Assembly (NCBI GenBank): GCA_949987705.1
Contig: OX465283.1
Location: 11,016,207-11,080,206, forward strand
Reading direction: 5' to 3'
DNA length: 64,000 nucleotides
Origin: Thereva unica
Taxonomy: Eukaryota > Arthropoda > Insecta > Diptera > Therevidae
Under the pieces are notes generated by a model. That model saw only the letters and a list, made by a program, of their open reading frames with translations, was not told where the DNA came from and made no database searches. The position numbers were made by a program, and so were the translations under genes. Positions 10,816-23,000 of this stretch are shown piece by piece (within the stretch, counting starts at the first letter, position 1; the number at the start of each line of letters is the position of its first letter).

Positions 10816-13800
10816 TCACGTTCTTAACGAATCTTTTGGTATCGGTATCACCATTTCGAAAGGGTATTTAAGTAATTCAGCAACAGATGGTCTCCGTTTT
10901 GGATTATGATTCAAACATGACTTAGCCATCTGAAAGTTAATCAACTTAACACAAAAGAATTTATAAATATGAATAAAATATTCTGATCTTACATCTAATA
11001 ACATAGCCGGATAAAATGAGGCTAATTGTGGATATTCAATTTCGGTTGATGGGTTTGAAATTGCATTTATTTTTGCGTAAATATTTTTAATATTTCCAAA
11101 TGGTGTCTTCTTATATAGGAGCAAATAGAGAATACAACCCAGCGACCATACGTCTGATTTTGTTGATATCTTGTTGTAGATTGTGTTGGTTAATAAATAA
11201 TAATAAAATAATGGTGTGTTCTGTATATATATATTCACCTTTACTTTTAACTGACTACTACCAAGCGGACTGTTGCCAGTCGAAGTGTCTATTAATGCTT
11301 CAGGACTGATATAGTTATAAGTACCGGCTGCTGAAAATTTTATGATACTTGTAGAATCTACTGATATATTACTAGCAATTCCAAAATCAATTAGTTTTAA
11401 GCGCCCATTAACCATTAGGAAATTTGCCGGTTTTAAATCGGAATGAATAACACCTAAAATGGAGTTCTTCTTAAATTCAAGTCATTGTGGATGTTCTCAA
11501 GTTTTTAGAAACTATTTTACCATTTTCATGAATATAATTAACAGATTGTAGCATTTGATACCAAAATTTCATGAGCGTGTAAAGTGGAATGTCTGTTTTA
11601 TATGATTGGAGAATTTTATGCAAATCTGAATCGCCTTTTTCCATTATCATGTATAATTTGTATTCATGCTTGATGTGCTCGCTATAATTTGAACAGACAT
11701 TTTTTAATATTAATTATAAAATGATTTTAATGGTATTTACTATTCATATAACGAAACAACGTTAATATTGCCTTGCAGTTTAGCTAGGAGCCTGGTTTCA
11801 TTTAGATATCCATCAACTACAGTCTTGTCTCCACGGAGGTCCACTATCTGCAATAAAATAATTATATTAAATTTTAAAGTTCTTGTCTTTTGAAGCTTTA
11901 AAGAATGATTTTTTAACTTGGAGTTCATGACAGACACTCATCATACAAGGACCAGTGTTGAGTAATTCGAATCACGATTACGGTTTTCTGTGTGAAATTG
12001 TTATTTTGAACGTAACTGTATGAGCTACATACCTTGTGCTACTGTGCGGTGCTGCGGTATATGTAGTGAATGGAAGTAGATAAACCGGTAAAACATGTAT
12101 AGCATCACCGAACGTATAGCGTCACCTTATGATTTGTCTGAAGGCATAACAATGACAAAGGACCAAATAAGGAAAATCATATTATTTACACAAAAAACGA
12201 ATGAATCAGCGTGCTCTACTCAAATGGAAACTGAGCCACATGACAACTCAAGTACAGAAAGCAATACAGAAGACGGAGAACATGATGCTTGGAAAATTGT
12301 CCACTACAAAAAAAGAAGGAGTAACCCAAGGGGCAGAAACACCGATCCCTAAAAAAAACCATCTCAACCATACCAGCTCCTAGAAGAACTGTTTGGCATT
12401 ATGGGAAAGCCAATTGGCTGGCGCTTATTCGCTTTTTCCAAGCTGTAGACTGGGATCTGTGTTTTCAGAATGGCGATGCCAACTTATCCGCTCTCTGCAT
12501 CACAAAAATCATATTGGGAGGAAGCGTTTATTCATTCCCCTTTCTTCCAAATCCATCAGGCCAAGGCCGCATGGATGGTGTAACGCAATCAAAGCCAAAG
12601 AAACCGCCTATAAAGAGTACAGGCATTCCCTGAGCGAATCATCCCGACACGAGTACATCAGGTTGACAAACATCTGCAAAAACACCATCAGGCAAATCAA
12701 AGCATCCTTTGATGATAGGTTAAGAAGTAAACTCATTAACACCACTGCTGGTAGTAAAAACTTCTGGTAGCCTTCATCAGGAAAAATTTCAGCACATCGT
12801 CAGAAAGCAAATCCAAGGCTGACTTACTCGCATCTCTGTTTGCCTCAAATTCTTCCTTGCCTGATACTGCCTTACAACCCCTCATTGTAGAGGGTTCTTC
12901 TCATAATCGGCAGAGTTTTCTTTAGGACTCGTGAAGAGTACAAGTGTCTCAAGGAGCTCGATTCCAATAAATGTGTTTGAAAATGTGCTTCACCTTTGGA
13001 TAAACCTCTGTGTGATTCCAGCGACCCCTCTAACTACCGCCCAATAGCAATCACTTCTATTCTCTTCAAAATCATGGAGACAATAATAAACAGAAACCGT
13101 ATCTTGAATGCAACGAAATATTCGATGACAAGCAGTACGGCTTAAGATCTAAAAGATCTACTGGCGACCTCCTTGTATGTTTAACTGAGCACCTCTACCA
13201 AAACATTCATCGCTTTTAGTCCGGTAGCCGGTGACACTAAAAGTCCCGTCTTACGGAATTGGAAAATTTTTTCTCTCTTCTCTCTCTTATTGGTATTCGA
13301 AAGACGAACAATATAAGCTTGATATTCGTGGATTTAATAAGCCGAAAAGGTCGGTCATACCTCTTTGAAGGATGTGATAAGGGGTAAAAATTATCCGGCA
13401 TACCAATCGGCTGATAAGAAATAAAATCTGGTATGCCGAATATTTCAAACACATTAACCTATGGTTTAAGTATCTTTAAAAAGAATTTAAACTACAGTAT
13501 TGCAATAAAATAAGTTTGACTTTTGAACTTACTTTCAGTGCCACTTCCATTTTGTTATCCTTTCTTTGGGCTAAAAATACAGAACTAGATCCTCCCGATC
13601 CCAGCTTCTTAAGTAGAACAAATTCTTTTCCGTTAATAATTACAATTTTCTCTTTTTCTTTTGCGCTACTGGAATCATCACTCATAAACAGATTTTCGGA
13701 TGATATTTTAGCACTTTTCAACTCATTAATAGGCGAGAGTTTATCTGTTGCAGGAGGCGGTTTTTCATTCTTAATTGTATCATCTAAGCACAGTGAAATA

Positions 13801-14893
13801 CTATCATTAGTAATAGTAGCAACTGGAGGTCTTGAAACTCCAATTGGCGTTTGAAAAAGAATTTTTTGCGATCGAAATTCATTTTCCAGCACAGAACGAG
13901 ACTTTTGCGATGTGGTAGCATTAAAAAACCGGGGGGCTCTTCTAGACGATGGCATTTGATAAGATTTTATTTGTGGCGTTACAAAGTTTGTTTCGGCATT
14001 TTTAAATGGGGTTTCCAGTACTGCACTTGCCGCTGCACCTGTACAAGATTCTGGTAATCGGGATTTTTCATTGGCTCCAGAATCATCTGGCTTAGTACGT
14101 AGAATAGTCGACCCCTTGCAGCTTGCTAATTCAGTACTGAGCTTGGGTAAAGGATTCGGAATACTTCTGAAAAGATCTAATAAATTCTCATCTATTGTTG
14201 CCAGGGCACACATTTTTTCTAGTGGTTCGTCTATATTATGCAAAACACCTAGCGGAGGACGAGATTCATTTTTATCTGGCGGAAAGAGTTCATGCCTCAA
14301 TTTTTGTTTAGTTTCTTTAGGGCTTTCCTTCTTTTCCTTATCACTAATTTCCATTTTACCGAAATCTAATGGCAGTAAATCATCCACTTGCTGGCTACTT
14401 GCGCCCTTTGAACCTTTATTAATACTGTTCTTATCATTTTCCTTTGCTGAATCTAGCATGGACATATCCATGATACTTTTTGACGGTGTTAAAAGAAAGG
14501 AATCGTCCAAAATAGCACAGTTAAGCCTTAAATAAATGTATAGTTTAAATTTCCTAATTGGAATTACATTTATCCACTTTTTACCTGTCGTTTTTACAAT
14601 CATCCTCCGAGTCTGATTCTAATGGCGGAAGCTCAGATACACGCCTTGGGCTGCAATTAATCGTATTAAAATCTATATTAAGATATAAAAATTATCTTTA
14701 CATGCGTATTTTATTAAACAGTTCTCGATTCTTTTCATTAACAAGTTCTTGATCTGATGACCTAAAAAGAAAATTCAATTTTTTAAAGTAACATTTTGAA
14801 TAACCTTTACATTTTTGCCGGTGTTTTTTCCTCTTCCGAATCCGGCTCAAGGGGCGGCAGATCTTTGACACGTTTAGGAAAGAATTTAGACAT
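10816..14893 (-). CDS. Mps1: Dual-specificity protein kinase Mps1/TTK (Drosophila ald)
   Basis: Kinetochore kinase that starts spindle-checkpoint signalling. Nine exons: 14893..14811, 14761..14702, 14650..14585, 14526..13533, 11847..11741, 11681..11521, 11453..11245, 11169..10993 and 10929..10816. All have GT-AG borders, phases agree, and the total is 656 residues, close to the fly protein. Residues 1-360 are a disordered regulatory region. The kinase domain starts at about 372: glycine loop [10 protein letters not shown] (378-387), ATP lysine K401 in EVALK, catalytic HSDLKPAN with Asp496, DFG Asp513, and activation loop [16 protein letters not shown], the Mps1 signature. Seven of eight introns are 49-75 bp; intron 4 (1685 bp) carries a LINE remnant. 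The N-terminus repeats R-V-x-(D/E)-LPPLE-x-DSE twice (exons 1 and 3). There is no TPR module, as in insect Mps1. Confidence 0.93.
12095..13235 (+). mobile_element. LINE remnant inside Mps1 intron 4
   Basis: Lies antisense to the host gene. It begins with an 85-codon acidic/basic frame (12095-12352) that could be ORF1-like. Then comes [17 protein letters not shown]...[16 protein letters not shown] (12590-12710), the linker between endonuclease and RT in I/R1/jockey elements. Broken RT follows with [20 protein letters not shown] at about 13020-13080. Several frameshifts and stops show it is inactive. Confidence 0.65.
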
Positions 14894-16185
14894 TTTAATT
14901 AAGGAATTTGTATTAATTTCACTGATTAATAGTGCAACGGCAATATTTAAAACACGGTCATTTTAACTTTATTTTGTAATACTGACAGTTGAATATAAAC
15001 AGTGTTGAAGTTGGCTTAAGTTTATGCCGGTTTCGGGGAGTAATGGCAAAACAAAATGTACTAGATGCTTTTAAATGGCTTCTTTAAAATTACAAATTGA
15101 ATTGAATTCTGAGCTTTTGTTTAACAAAGTAATTAATAAATTTTTCGATTTATTTTAAATATGATACGTAAAACAATATGAACATAGACCAGCCGGTAAT
15201 GAGGTAAGTAATTTTAAGATGGTGTTCTTTTTCTACAAAAAGTTTATATAAACGAGTGAATTGCGAAATCCGTGAAGTATTATATTCCCCGGATCGTTCG
15301 TACAAATCGATCTGTAATGATCTTTAATGCCTCTCCTACAATAGTATTTGTTGAGGGCTCAAGCTTGAAGCAATATCTGACGCGAGAATGTCTTGTGAGA
15401 AGACTTGTTAAAACTCTAGTTGTAGTTACTAAATTCGGGGCCCTTCTTAGTTTTTGCTTCACTAGAGCTAATGATTATATTGGCTTGTCTCAAACCTGGA
15501 GCATGTGTCCCATAGGGGAAAAAGTCCATCTTTTCTAACATCTGCAGAGTTTCTTTCGTGTGACTGTCAGATCATGACAAGTTTAAACTTAATTGCCTAG
15601 TCTAAAGGTTTTTCTAACTGTCTCTGTCTAACCATTCGAGTAGTCTTTGAGCCTTCTTTTCTTCGATCTTTGGCCACCAGGTTGCGAGATCTCCATTGAT
15701 TTGATGTAATTGGTTATTTCGGGGTTTTAGGAGTGTGCCTACATAACCGTAGCCTACCATGATCGTGCTATGAACGTATCAGCGTCCTACGCCCGTACGC
15801 AATGTATGCCGTTCGCAATCCATTCAATAATGTGCAGCATCGGGTATGTTATTTTCGTACGCATGGTTTCATATTAATACATAGAAAGAATTTTAGTCAT
15901 CTACCAAAAAAAGAGTGTACAGGCCTTCACCTAGTGAGTCACTCGGTCGCGAGTACACTACAAAGCGAAAAACTCTCCAAATTCATCGTCAGGAAATAGA
16001 AATTATTATTCGATGACGGCACAAGAAGTAAAATCTTTAATTTCAGGTGCTTGGTAACTCCATCAAGAAGATAACTTCAATCTTCATCCGCAATCCTTTC
16101 TCTTATTTATAAGGGGACGCGGTAGCAGAAATCAATTCCAAGGGCGACTTGTTTGCGCCTTTGACGATGTTTAAACGGTTCGCCT
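14894..16185. other. Mps1 upstream region and unassigned sequence
   Basis: 15178-15203 reads as ATG plus eight codons up to a strong donor AG|GTAAGT on the plus strand, a possible first exon of a divergent gene; no following exon was recognised. Frames at 15272-15540 and 15802-15999 resemble nothing known and are probably transposon debris. Confidence 0.25.
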
Positions 16186-16189
16186 CGAG

Positions 16190-16280
16190 GAGCGTTCCTC
16201 ACGATCTTCGTCGATGAAGGAGGTAATGGAGATTATGAGAGGTACCACTCCCTTCTCCCTTCATCTAGAAAGCACGTGCT
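16190..16280. repeat. Dispersed repeat around GAGAGGTACCAC (copy 2)
   Basis: Contains GATTATGAGAGGTACCACTC and CTTCTCCCTTCATC, matching 6185-6262 with mismatches. Palindromic about GGTACC. Confidence 0.4.
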
Positions 16281-16419
16281 GAACATTACTGGGGGCGGGG
16301 TGTCTAAACATCGTCTATTTTCGTCTATTGCTATGTCGCCAAGGGTTGTGTCGCTCAGTCGATCGACGGTATTTTCTTCAGGGCTCTCGAAGCTCAGCAG
16401 TTCCCCTCACAGTCACGCT

Positions 16420-16575
16420 TCTTACATATCTATACCGCTCCAGCCTCAAGGCGTGAGCATCCGCGAACAAGCGTGTACGAGTGTGGATGGTTTCCGCGCC
16501 TTCTTTTCTGTTCTCAGTGCATATGGCGTGAATTCTCGCCGTGAATCCACGGCATGGGCCTGAAGCCACTGGACC
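16420..16575 (+). repeat. Dispersed repeat family with GGCGTGAATTC core (copy 1, partial)
   Basis: GTGTGGATGGTTTCCGCGCC, then GGCGTGAATTCTCGCCGTGA and CCACGGC. The same order of blocks occurs at 35800-35955 (plus) and 48985-49110 (minus). No coding potential. Confidence 0.6.
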
Positions 16576-17015
16576 GCACTTGTAGTAACTTATTCATCGT
16601 TTTGGTCAAACTAGATAGTAGATTTATCCAAGGCTCTCAAGGGTACCTTCTTTTGCTAGTTAAACTGAGCTGTTGTTGTCAAATCTGTTCTAAAGCCAAC
16701 TGGATTCAGAGTAGTCTTTTTGGTCGTTTAGTACTTTGATATTGGTAGTTGTTGAATCTTAAGCCGGTGTACTCCAGAGCTCGATTCCATCCGTAATCAA
16801 TCGAGGACTAATAAGCTTCGCTTTGCTTATTCGTGAAGCCAAGTGAAAATGGAATTAGGTTTTAGGAAATGAAATATGCCCATTTAAAAATACACTAATT
16901 TTAATAGTAATTGTTGTTTTACATTTTTAATATAAAAATAACAAAAAAATTACTTCAATAATGCTTTTGTTCTTCGCTTCGAAAAACGCGCATGAAATAA
17001 AATTTATTAACCGCT

Positions 17016-20000
17016 TTAAACTAATGCTAGAATATAATTTGGAATATCCATAAGCTGCATTTTACCATCCTTAGATGACGTGATTAACTAAAATAATTAA
17101 ACAAAATAAATTATGTTTTGTTCGAAATTTGTTTGCATCAGTTTGGACCTTTTCTCCAACAATATCAGCAGCTAGTATACTTCTTCCGCATCCCGGAAAC
17201 CGTCCAATCTGACATCCATTGGTCTTGTTTAAAACATAGACGAATCCATCACAGCAACCAACAAAAATTAGTTTATCTTTAAAAAGTTTCATAGTTACTG
17301 CACCACTTCCGCATAAAAACAGATTCAGTCGATTGCCGGTCTAAAAATAAAATGGAAAAATTGTTTTTTAGGGAAATAATCAATATTATATAAACAAAGT
17401 GGCAACTTACCGTGAAGTCATAAGTGTAAATTTCATTTTTGCTAGATCCACAGTAAAGTATGTTGCCATCGAGCAGGATACTGTAGATGTTGAAGTCCGA
17501 TGGGACGGCTATTGTACGCAATAGGACGCCAGATGTTGCATCACGGATATTTATTTGGTTTCCTTTTGAGGAAACAATCAAAATTTGCCGGGGACCTTCT
17601 GTTGTTGCCTTTAGAGCCATAATTGAACTGCCGACGGAGCATAAAAGTGTTTCCGATAGTTTATTGGTCTAAATATAAAAACAAAGTTTGGTTGTGTGAT
17701 TTTATAGATTATGTTTTTTATCTAACTTAAAGGTAATAAATTAGCACTTTTGAAGAAGATGCATGTGGAAGCAATCCATAATGCAATTCATTCAGTATTA
17801 TTTTTGATATTCGGGAAATGTAAGCAGGGGAGTCTTGATGGAAGAGTTGTTTTTTCACTACATGAGAATGTTTGTCATTGATTTCGTTATAAAAGTAGTG
17901 CAATATATTGTTCTTAATATTCTGTCATTGTTCGTTCTTTTACAAGATAAAATCAAAGAATATTGTGCTACGGAAATGGCAAAAAAGAAAGACTTCACCC
18001 CATAGCACTTTATTACACTTTGAATTTATCTTTATCGACAACTCCTACTCTTATTTCACAAGGGAGAGGTGATAATAGAGAGAAAATCTAAAGGCCCCCA
18101 TACACGGTCAAATTGGATGTACATCGAAGGGCTGATGTACAACCAAAACTATCGATTGTGGGCCGGTCGGCCGATCAAAATTCATTGCGCTTATTGGTTT
18201 GATGAAATTCTGGATGTACATCCAATTTGACCGTGTATGGCGGCCCTAAGGCTAAATCACTAGCGGTGAGCTTTTCATCGACTTTTGCAGTTCCCACCAA
18301 CTCAAGAACGCAGTCGCAGATGGAGAACTATTCTAGAGAATGTCAGGAGCTTCAGGGGAGCAGACACTGGAAGTGACCACCATTTGATAGTAACAACTAT
18401 TCGCCTTAAAATCCCCGCAATCAGAAACGTCCAATGCAATGCCATAAACCGTAAACGGTTTAACGTAGACCTTCTGCGGGACAGCAATAAAAGACGAAAA
18501 TTTTCTGGGAAACTACAACAAACCTCAAGCCAGCAAAGAGTTTCTGACGAAAATAGCTTTGCAGAGCTGCGGAGTACTACAAAGGGCGCTATTATAACAG
18601 CAGCGGAAACGAGCATCGGTTATGTCCAAAGAAACCAGCAACACTGGTTCTCGGACACAACCTGGCAAAAAAATAGAACGCAGAAGGGCACTCAAAAATA
18701 ACGTGAACTCTACAAGCGACCCGGACAAACGCCATCAAGTTGAACGGGAATACTCCCAATTACACCGACAGGTAAAGAGAAGTGTCCGGCGTGATAAAAC
18801 GCAGCAGATAAATGACACAGTACAACAGTAAAATGCTACAGGTAACAGTAAAGTGCTGTACCAAATTACTAAACAGCTCTCTGGAAAACACTCTACTAAA
18901 ATGCATGCCGTTAAGGGTGCGGATGGAAGACTGCTGTGCAGCGACGAAGAACAACTCCAGAATTGTTGAAAGCCGACTCAAGCCTCGTAACAGATGCACT
19001 ACAGCCAATGCTGGAAAAATCATGAAACACCTGTACCTTTCCGGAGGATTGGACGAAAGGTATCATAATCAAAATACCAAAAAAGGGAGACCTAACAATA
19101 TGCGACAATTGGAGAGGCATCTGTCTACTATCTACTGTGGGTAAAATCTGGTTCCAAATTATATTATCAAGGATAAGACAGGCAGTAGACCGTACGCTTA
19201 GAAGACAGCAAGCTGTATTTAGAAAATACCACTCCTGCATAGATCATATTAACACTTTGAGAATCATAGGGGAGCAGTCTTCTAAATTACGATCAGGGGG
19301 GTACCTTGCTTTCGTAGACTATGATAAAGCGTTCTATTCGGTCAATAGGAGGTTTATATGCCAGGCACTACGGCAACGTGGACTGCCTGACAAAATAATA
19401 GAATTAATAGAATCCCTATACAACAATTACATCTGCAGAGTTCTTCACAATGAAAAATTGTCCGACAGCTTTGAGGTGAGTTCAGGAGTACGGCAAGGAT
19501 GCCTACTTTCGCCTTTACTATTTCTTATAGTAATAAACAACATCCTTGTGGGTGCTCTAGATAGTAGAACTGGCGGGATGCAGCAGATTGATCGCCTTAG
19601 GAATTTCGACTACGCTGATGATATCTGTTTGCTGGCCCACAGACATCAGGACCTCAAAAACATATTAAACAATTTGCCAACAGAAAGTAGTCCTGTCGGC
19701 TTAAGGCTGAATCCGAATAAAACCAAAGAAATGCGGATAAATGCAAACCCCTTTGAATGGACAGCGATGAATAACCGTGACATGGAATTGGTAGATAAAT
19801 TCTGCCACCTCGGTAGTATTATTACCGAAAATGGCAGAGCAGGAGATGTCAGTTCCAGAATAAAGCACGAAGCACGTTCTTTTGTACGGTTGCGAAACAT
19901 GGAAAGTCACCCAATTCATCACAGGGCGCCTATAAGTCTTCATCAACAGATGCCTGCGTCGCGTCGTATTCTAAAAATCCGCTGGCAAGAGAGAATTTCA

Positions 20001-23000
20001 AATAGAGAGCTATAGCGCCGTGCCGGACAAGAAAGGATAGACGGTCGTCTAGGCGAAGGAAATGGATTTGCATTGGCCACTACTTGCTACTCGAAAATAA
20101 GAATCTAGCAAAAACAGACCCTTGACTGGAATCCGCAAGGACCCCGACGAGTCGGAAGACCTACAACAATGTGGAGCAGAACCCTATTAGCAGACAACAA
20201 CTGGAAGATCCTGGTCGGAGCTGAGAGCTGTCGTACAAAACAGAGTCCACTGGAGGGCAACTTTGTCCGCCCTCTGTCCCATCAGGGATTAAAGGGGAAT
20301 AAACTAAACTAGCAGGGGAAGGATTGTGGATTTCAGTTGACTGCCTATAGAGCGGCTCTGCTCAAGGACTTGGACTTGGAAGACGGAATTATTGCACTTA
20401 CGTGTGTGCACCGTACGGACCGGACCGCCTGACAGAATAATAGAATTGATAAAATCTCTGTACAACAATTACAAATACTGGGAAATTATTCGCCAGCTTT
20501 GAGGGGAGCTCAGGAATACGACAAGGATGCCTACTTTCGCCATTATCCACAAATCCGCTGGAAAGATAGAATTAGAAATAAAGTATAATGGTGTCGTGCC
20601 GGCTAAGAAAAGATTGACGACGAAATGAAATTGTCCAAACTTTGCGATGCGAGAACGAGAATCTAGCCAACCAGGTCCTTGCCTGGAATCTGCAAGGAAC
20701 CCGCCGAGTTAGAAGACATAGAACAACGTGAAGGAGAACTTTATTAGCAGAGGCCGCAATAAGAGGGAGCTCAGAGCTGTCGTGCAAAACAGAGGCCGCT
20801 GGAGGTAAACTGTTTCCGACCTATGTCCCACGAGGGATTAAAGGAGTATAAGAAGAAAAAGAAATGTGTCGACAAAACAGAGGATATATTTTTTCGTCTA
20901 ATGAATCTAAGCGCCTTTTATTTAAAAAACGACACTGTCCTTTGAATAATGTGTATTTACATAAAAACTACGATCGAGGATGCAAATATATACTTTATGT
21001 TTTAACGGTTTGCATTTAATGTGTCTGCAATCGATCGGCATTGTAGTCTCACGCAAACGTGTGAATGTACCAAGTAAATTCATTTTTATATAAGTAAAAA
21101 TATTTTCCTACAGTAAATTACAACAAAAGCTATATTTAATACTTTATTTAAACATTAAAAAAGGAGGTGTGCACCGCTCCTTTAACCATTTCTTTTGCGA
21201 CAGTCTGGGTGTGTCCAACTAGTGCAGACTTTCATTAAAAGCAGACGACACTACTTTTGCTCGAGTAAACGGCGTAAGACATACAAGATTTCTCGTTAAT
21301 ATAAGCTTTAGCAAAAGGAAAAAAATGAAATATTTAAGGACCAAAAGGACATCCGAGAAAAAGCTTTCTTAACCTGCACATGCGCCAAAAATGAGACAAG
21401 AAGTGCAAGTGGAAGGAAAAAAATATACTTTGCAGGATGCACGAACTTCAATGCTATTCTGATTCAAAAGCTGTCAATGTATGTGCACAATTAAAGGATT
21501 TATATAAAGGCAACGGAAACAGAAATGAAACAGACTGCAAATACGAAGGAATTCTGCACTTGAGGGCATGACTGCACTATGGATTTTCGGTTCGAATACC
21601 TAAAAACGGATGTTCAGTGTGGGGGTGGTAACTTGTCGGTTGGTGCAATTGGAAGTTTCTTACACACATAGAAGATACTTCCATTCTGGTATATATAAAA
21701 GCTGCTTTATGTACTTTTCTTATTGGTTGAAGACAGCGAATCACGCTTTTACAAGTTCTTGATATGATAACCTTAAGATTGTGGTATAAGGCATACCTTT
21801 TCGCAAGGTAAGATGGAAAGTTCGTAATGTTTTTTCAATGGGTATTAATTAATTGTCGATGGGAGGGTTTAGAGTAAATATTAATTAAATGAAAAATTTT
21901 AATTGTAAAGTTTATGAACGAGAGAATAATTTATGTAGATTTCCGATTGTAATTTATTAGTGTTTACCTTTAAGTCATATTTGAATACATTGCCCCATCT
22001 GCTTCCGATAAATGCTGTATCCCACTGTAGATCGACAGATTGAAGTGGTTCTTGGATGCTCACTGATTGAATTTCAAGACCAAAATCCTGAAATTAAATA
22101 AATAATAAGATTTAAAAGAATTTTTAATTTACTTTTTTTAAAAGCAAATCTTAACCGACTACCATTCTAGAGGTCCGTGGTTCGAATCCATTCCGCGACA
22201 TGGGTTAAGGTTCTTCGCCTATTTTTTCGACCTAGATAACTTTCCTCCTTTCTTATGTTCCCTCTTTACAAAAAAAACCCTGCCCTTTGCCATCGCCTCT
22301 AAGAATAATAAGCGATGCAGCGTTCTGCCACTGTAGTATTGAATGGAGAGTTAGTTGAATAAAGCCGCGTGTTGGCGTTGGCAGTTCTTTCACTCTTCCC
22401 TCTGCTATTTTTATGACTAACGCTTTCTGTTCGATGAGTGCAATAATAATACAATCGACGACAGTGGAAAGTGGCATAATAAGTAGAAGGCAAAGTATTT
22501 GCAGCAGAATGCCCAGCCCAAACAAATAGAAAATTAGTTACCGAACAACATTTATAAGTTTAGATTCAATGAATTCTTGCCTCATACCAGTTAGGTTTAA
22601 ATCCCTTGGACTAGTACATATGGGGTATTCTTGAAAGATCATCCGTAAGTCTCAGCATATTAATGTGATCTCGTTAAGGACCACTGCATCAGAACTTGGG
22701 ATCGCTGCTGAACTGCATCACAACTTGCGTGAGGACTTTTCAAAGCTATAATGCAGACCGTCATTCAAGCTAATGATGTTTATATTGAATAATTATGCCC
22801 TATAGCAATCCCCAAAGTTTCATGAAAAAGGATTTTTTATGTAAGCATTTTGTTTAATTTGTCCGAGTTGAGGTGGCTGACATGCACCACGTACAAGCGA
22901 AAGCGAGAACAAATCTGAGGATCATCATTATAGTTGCCAATATTTGAATTACGTAATTTCGCAGAAGCAAATTTGAGATATTGAAGTTTCAAAAAATTAG

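Noticed and set aside
13516..14535. Plus-strand frames opposite Mps1 exon 4
   Set aside because: Antisense shadows of a well-supported kinase exon.
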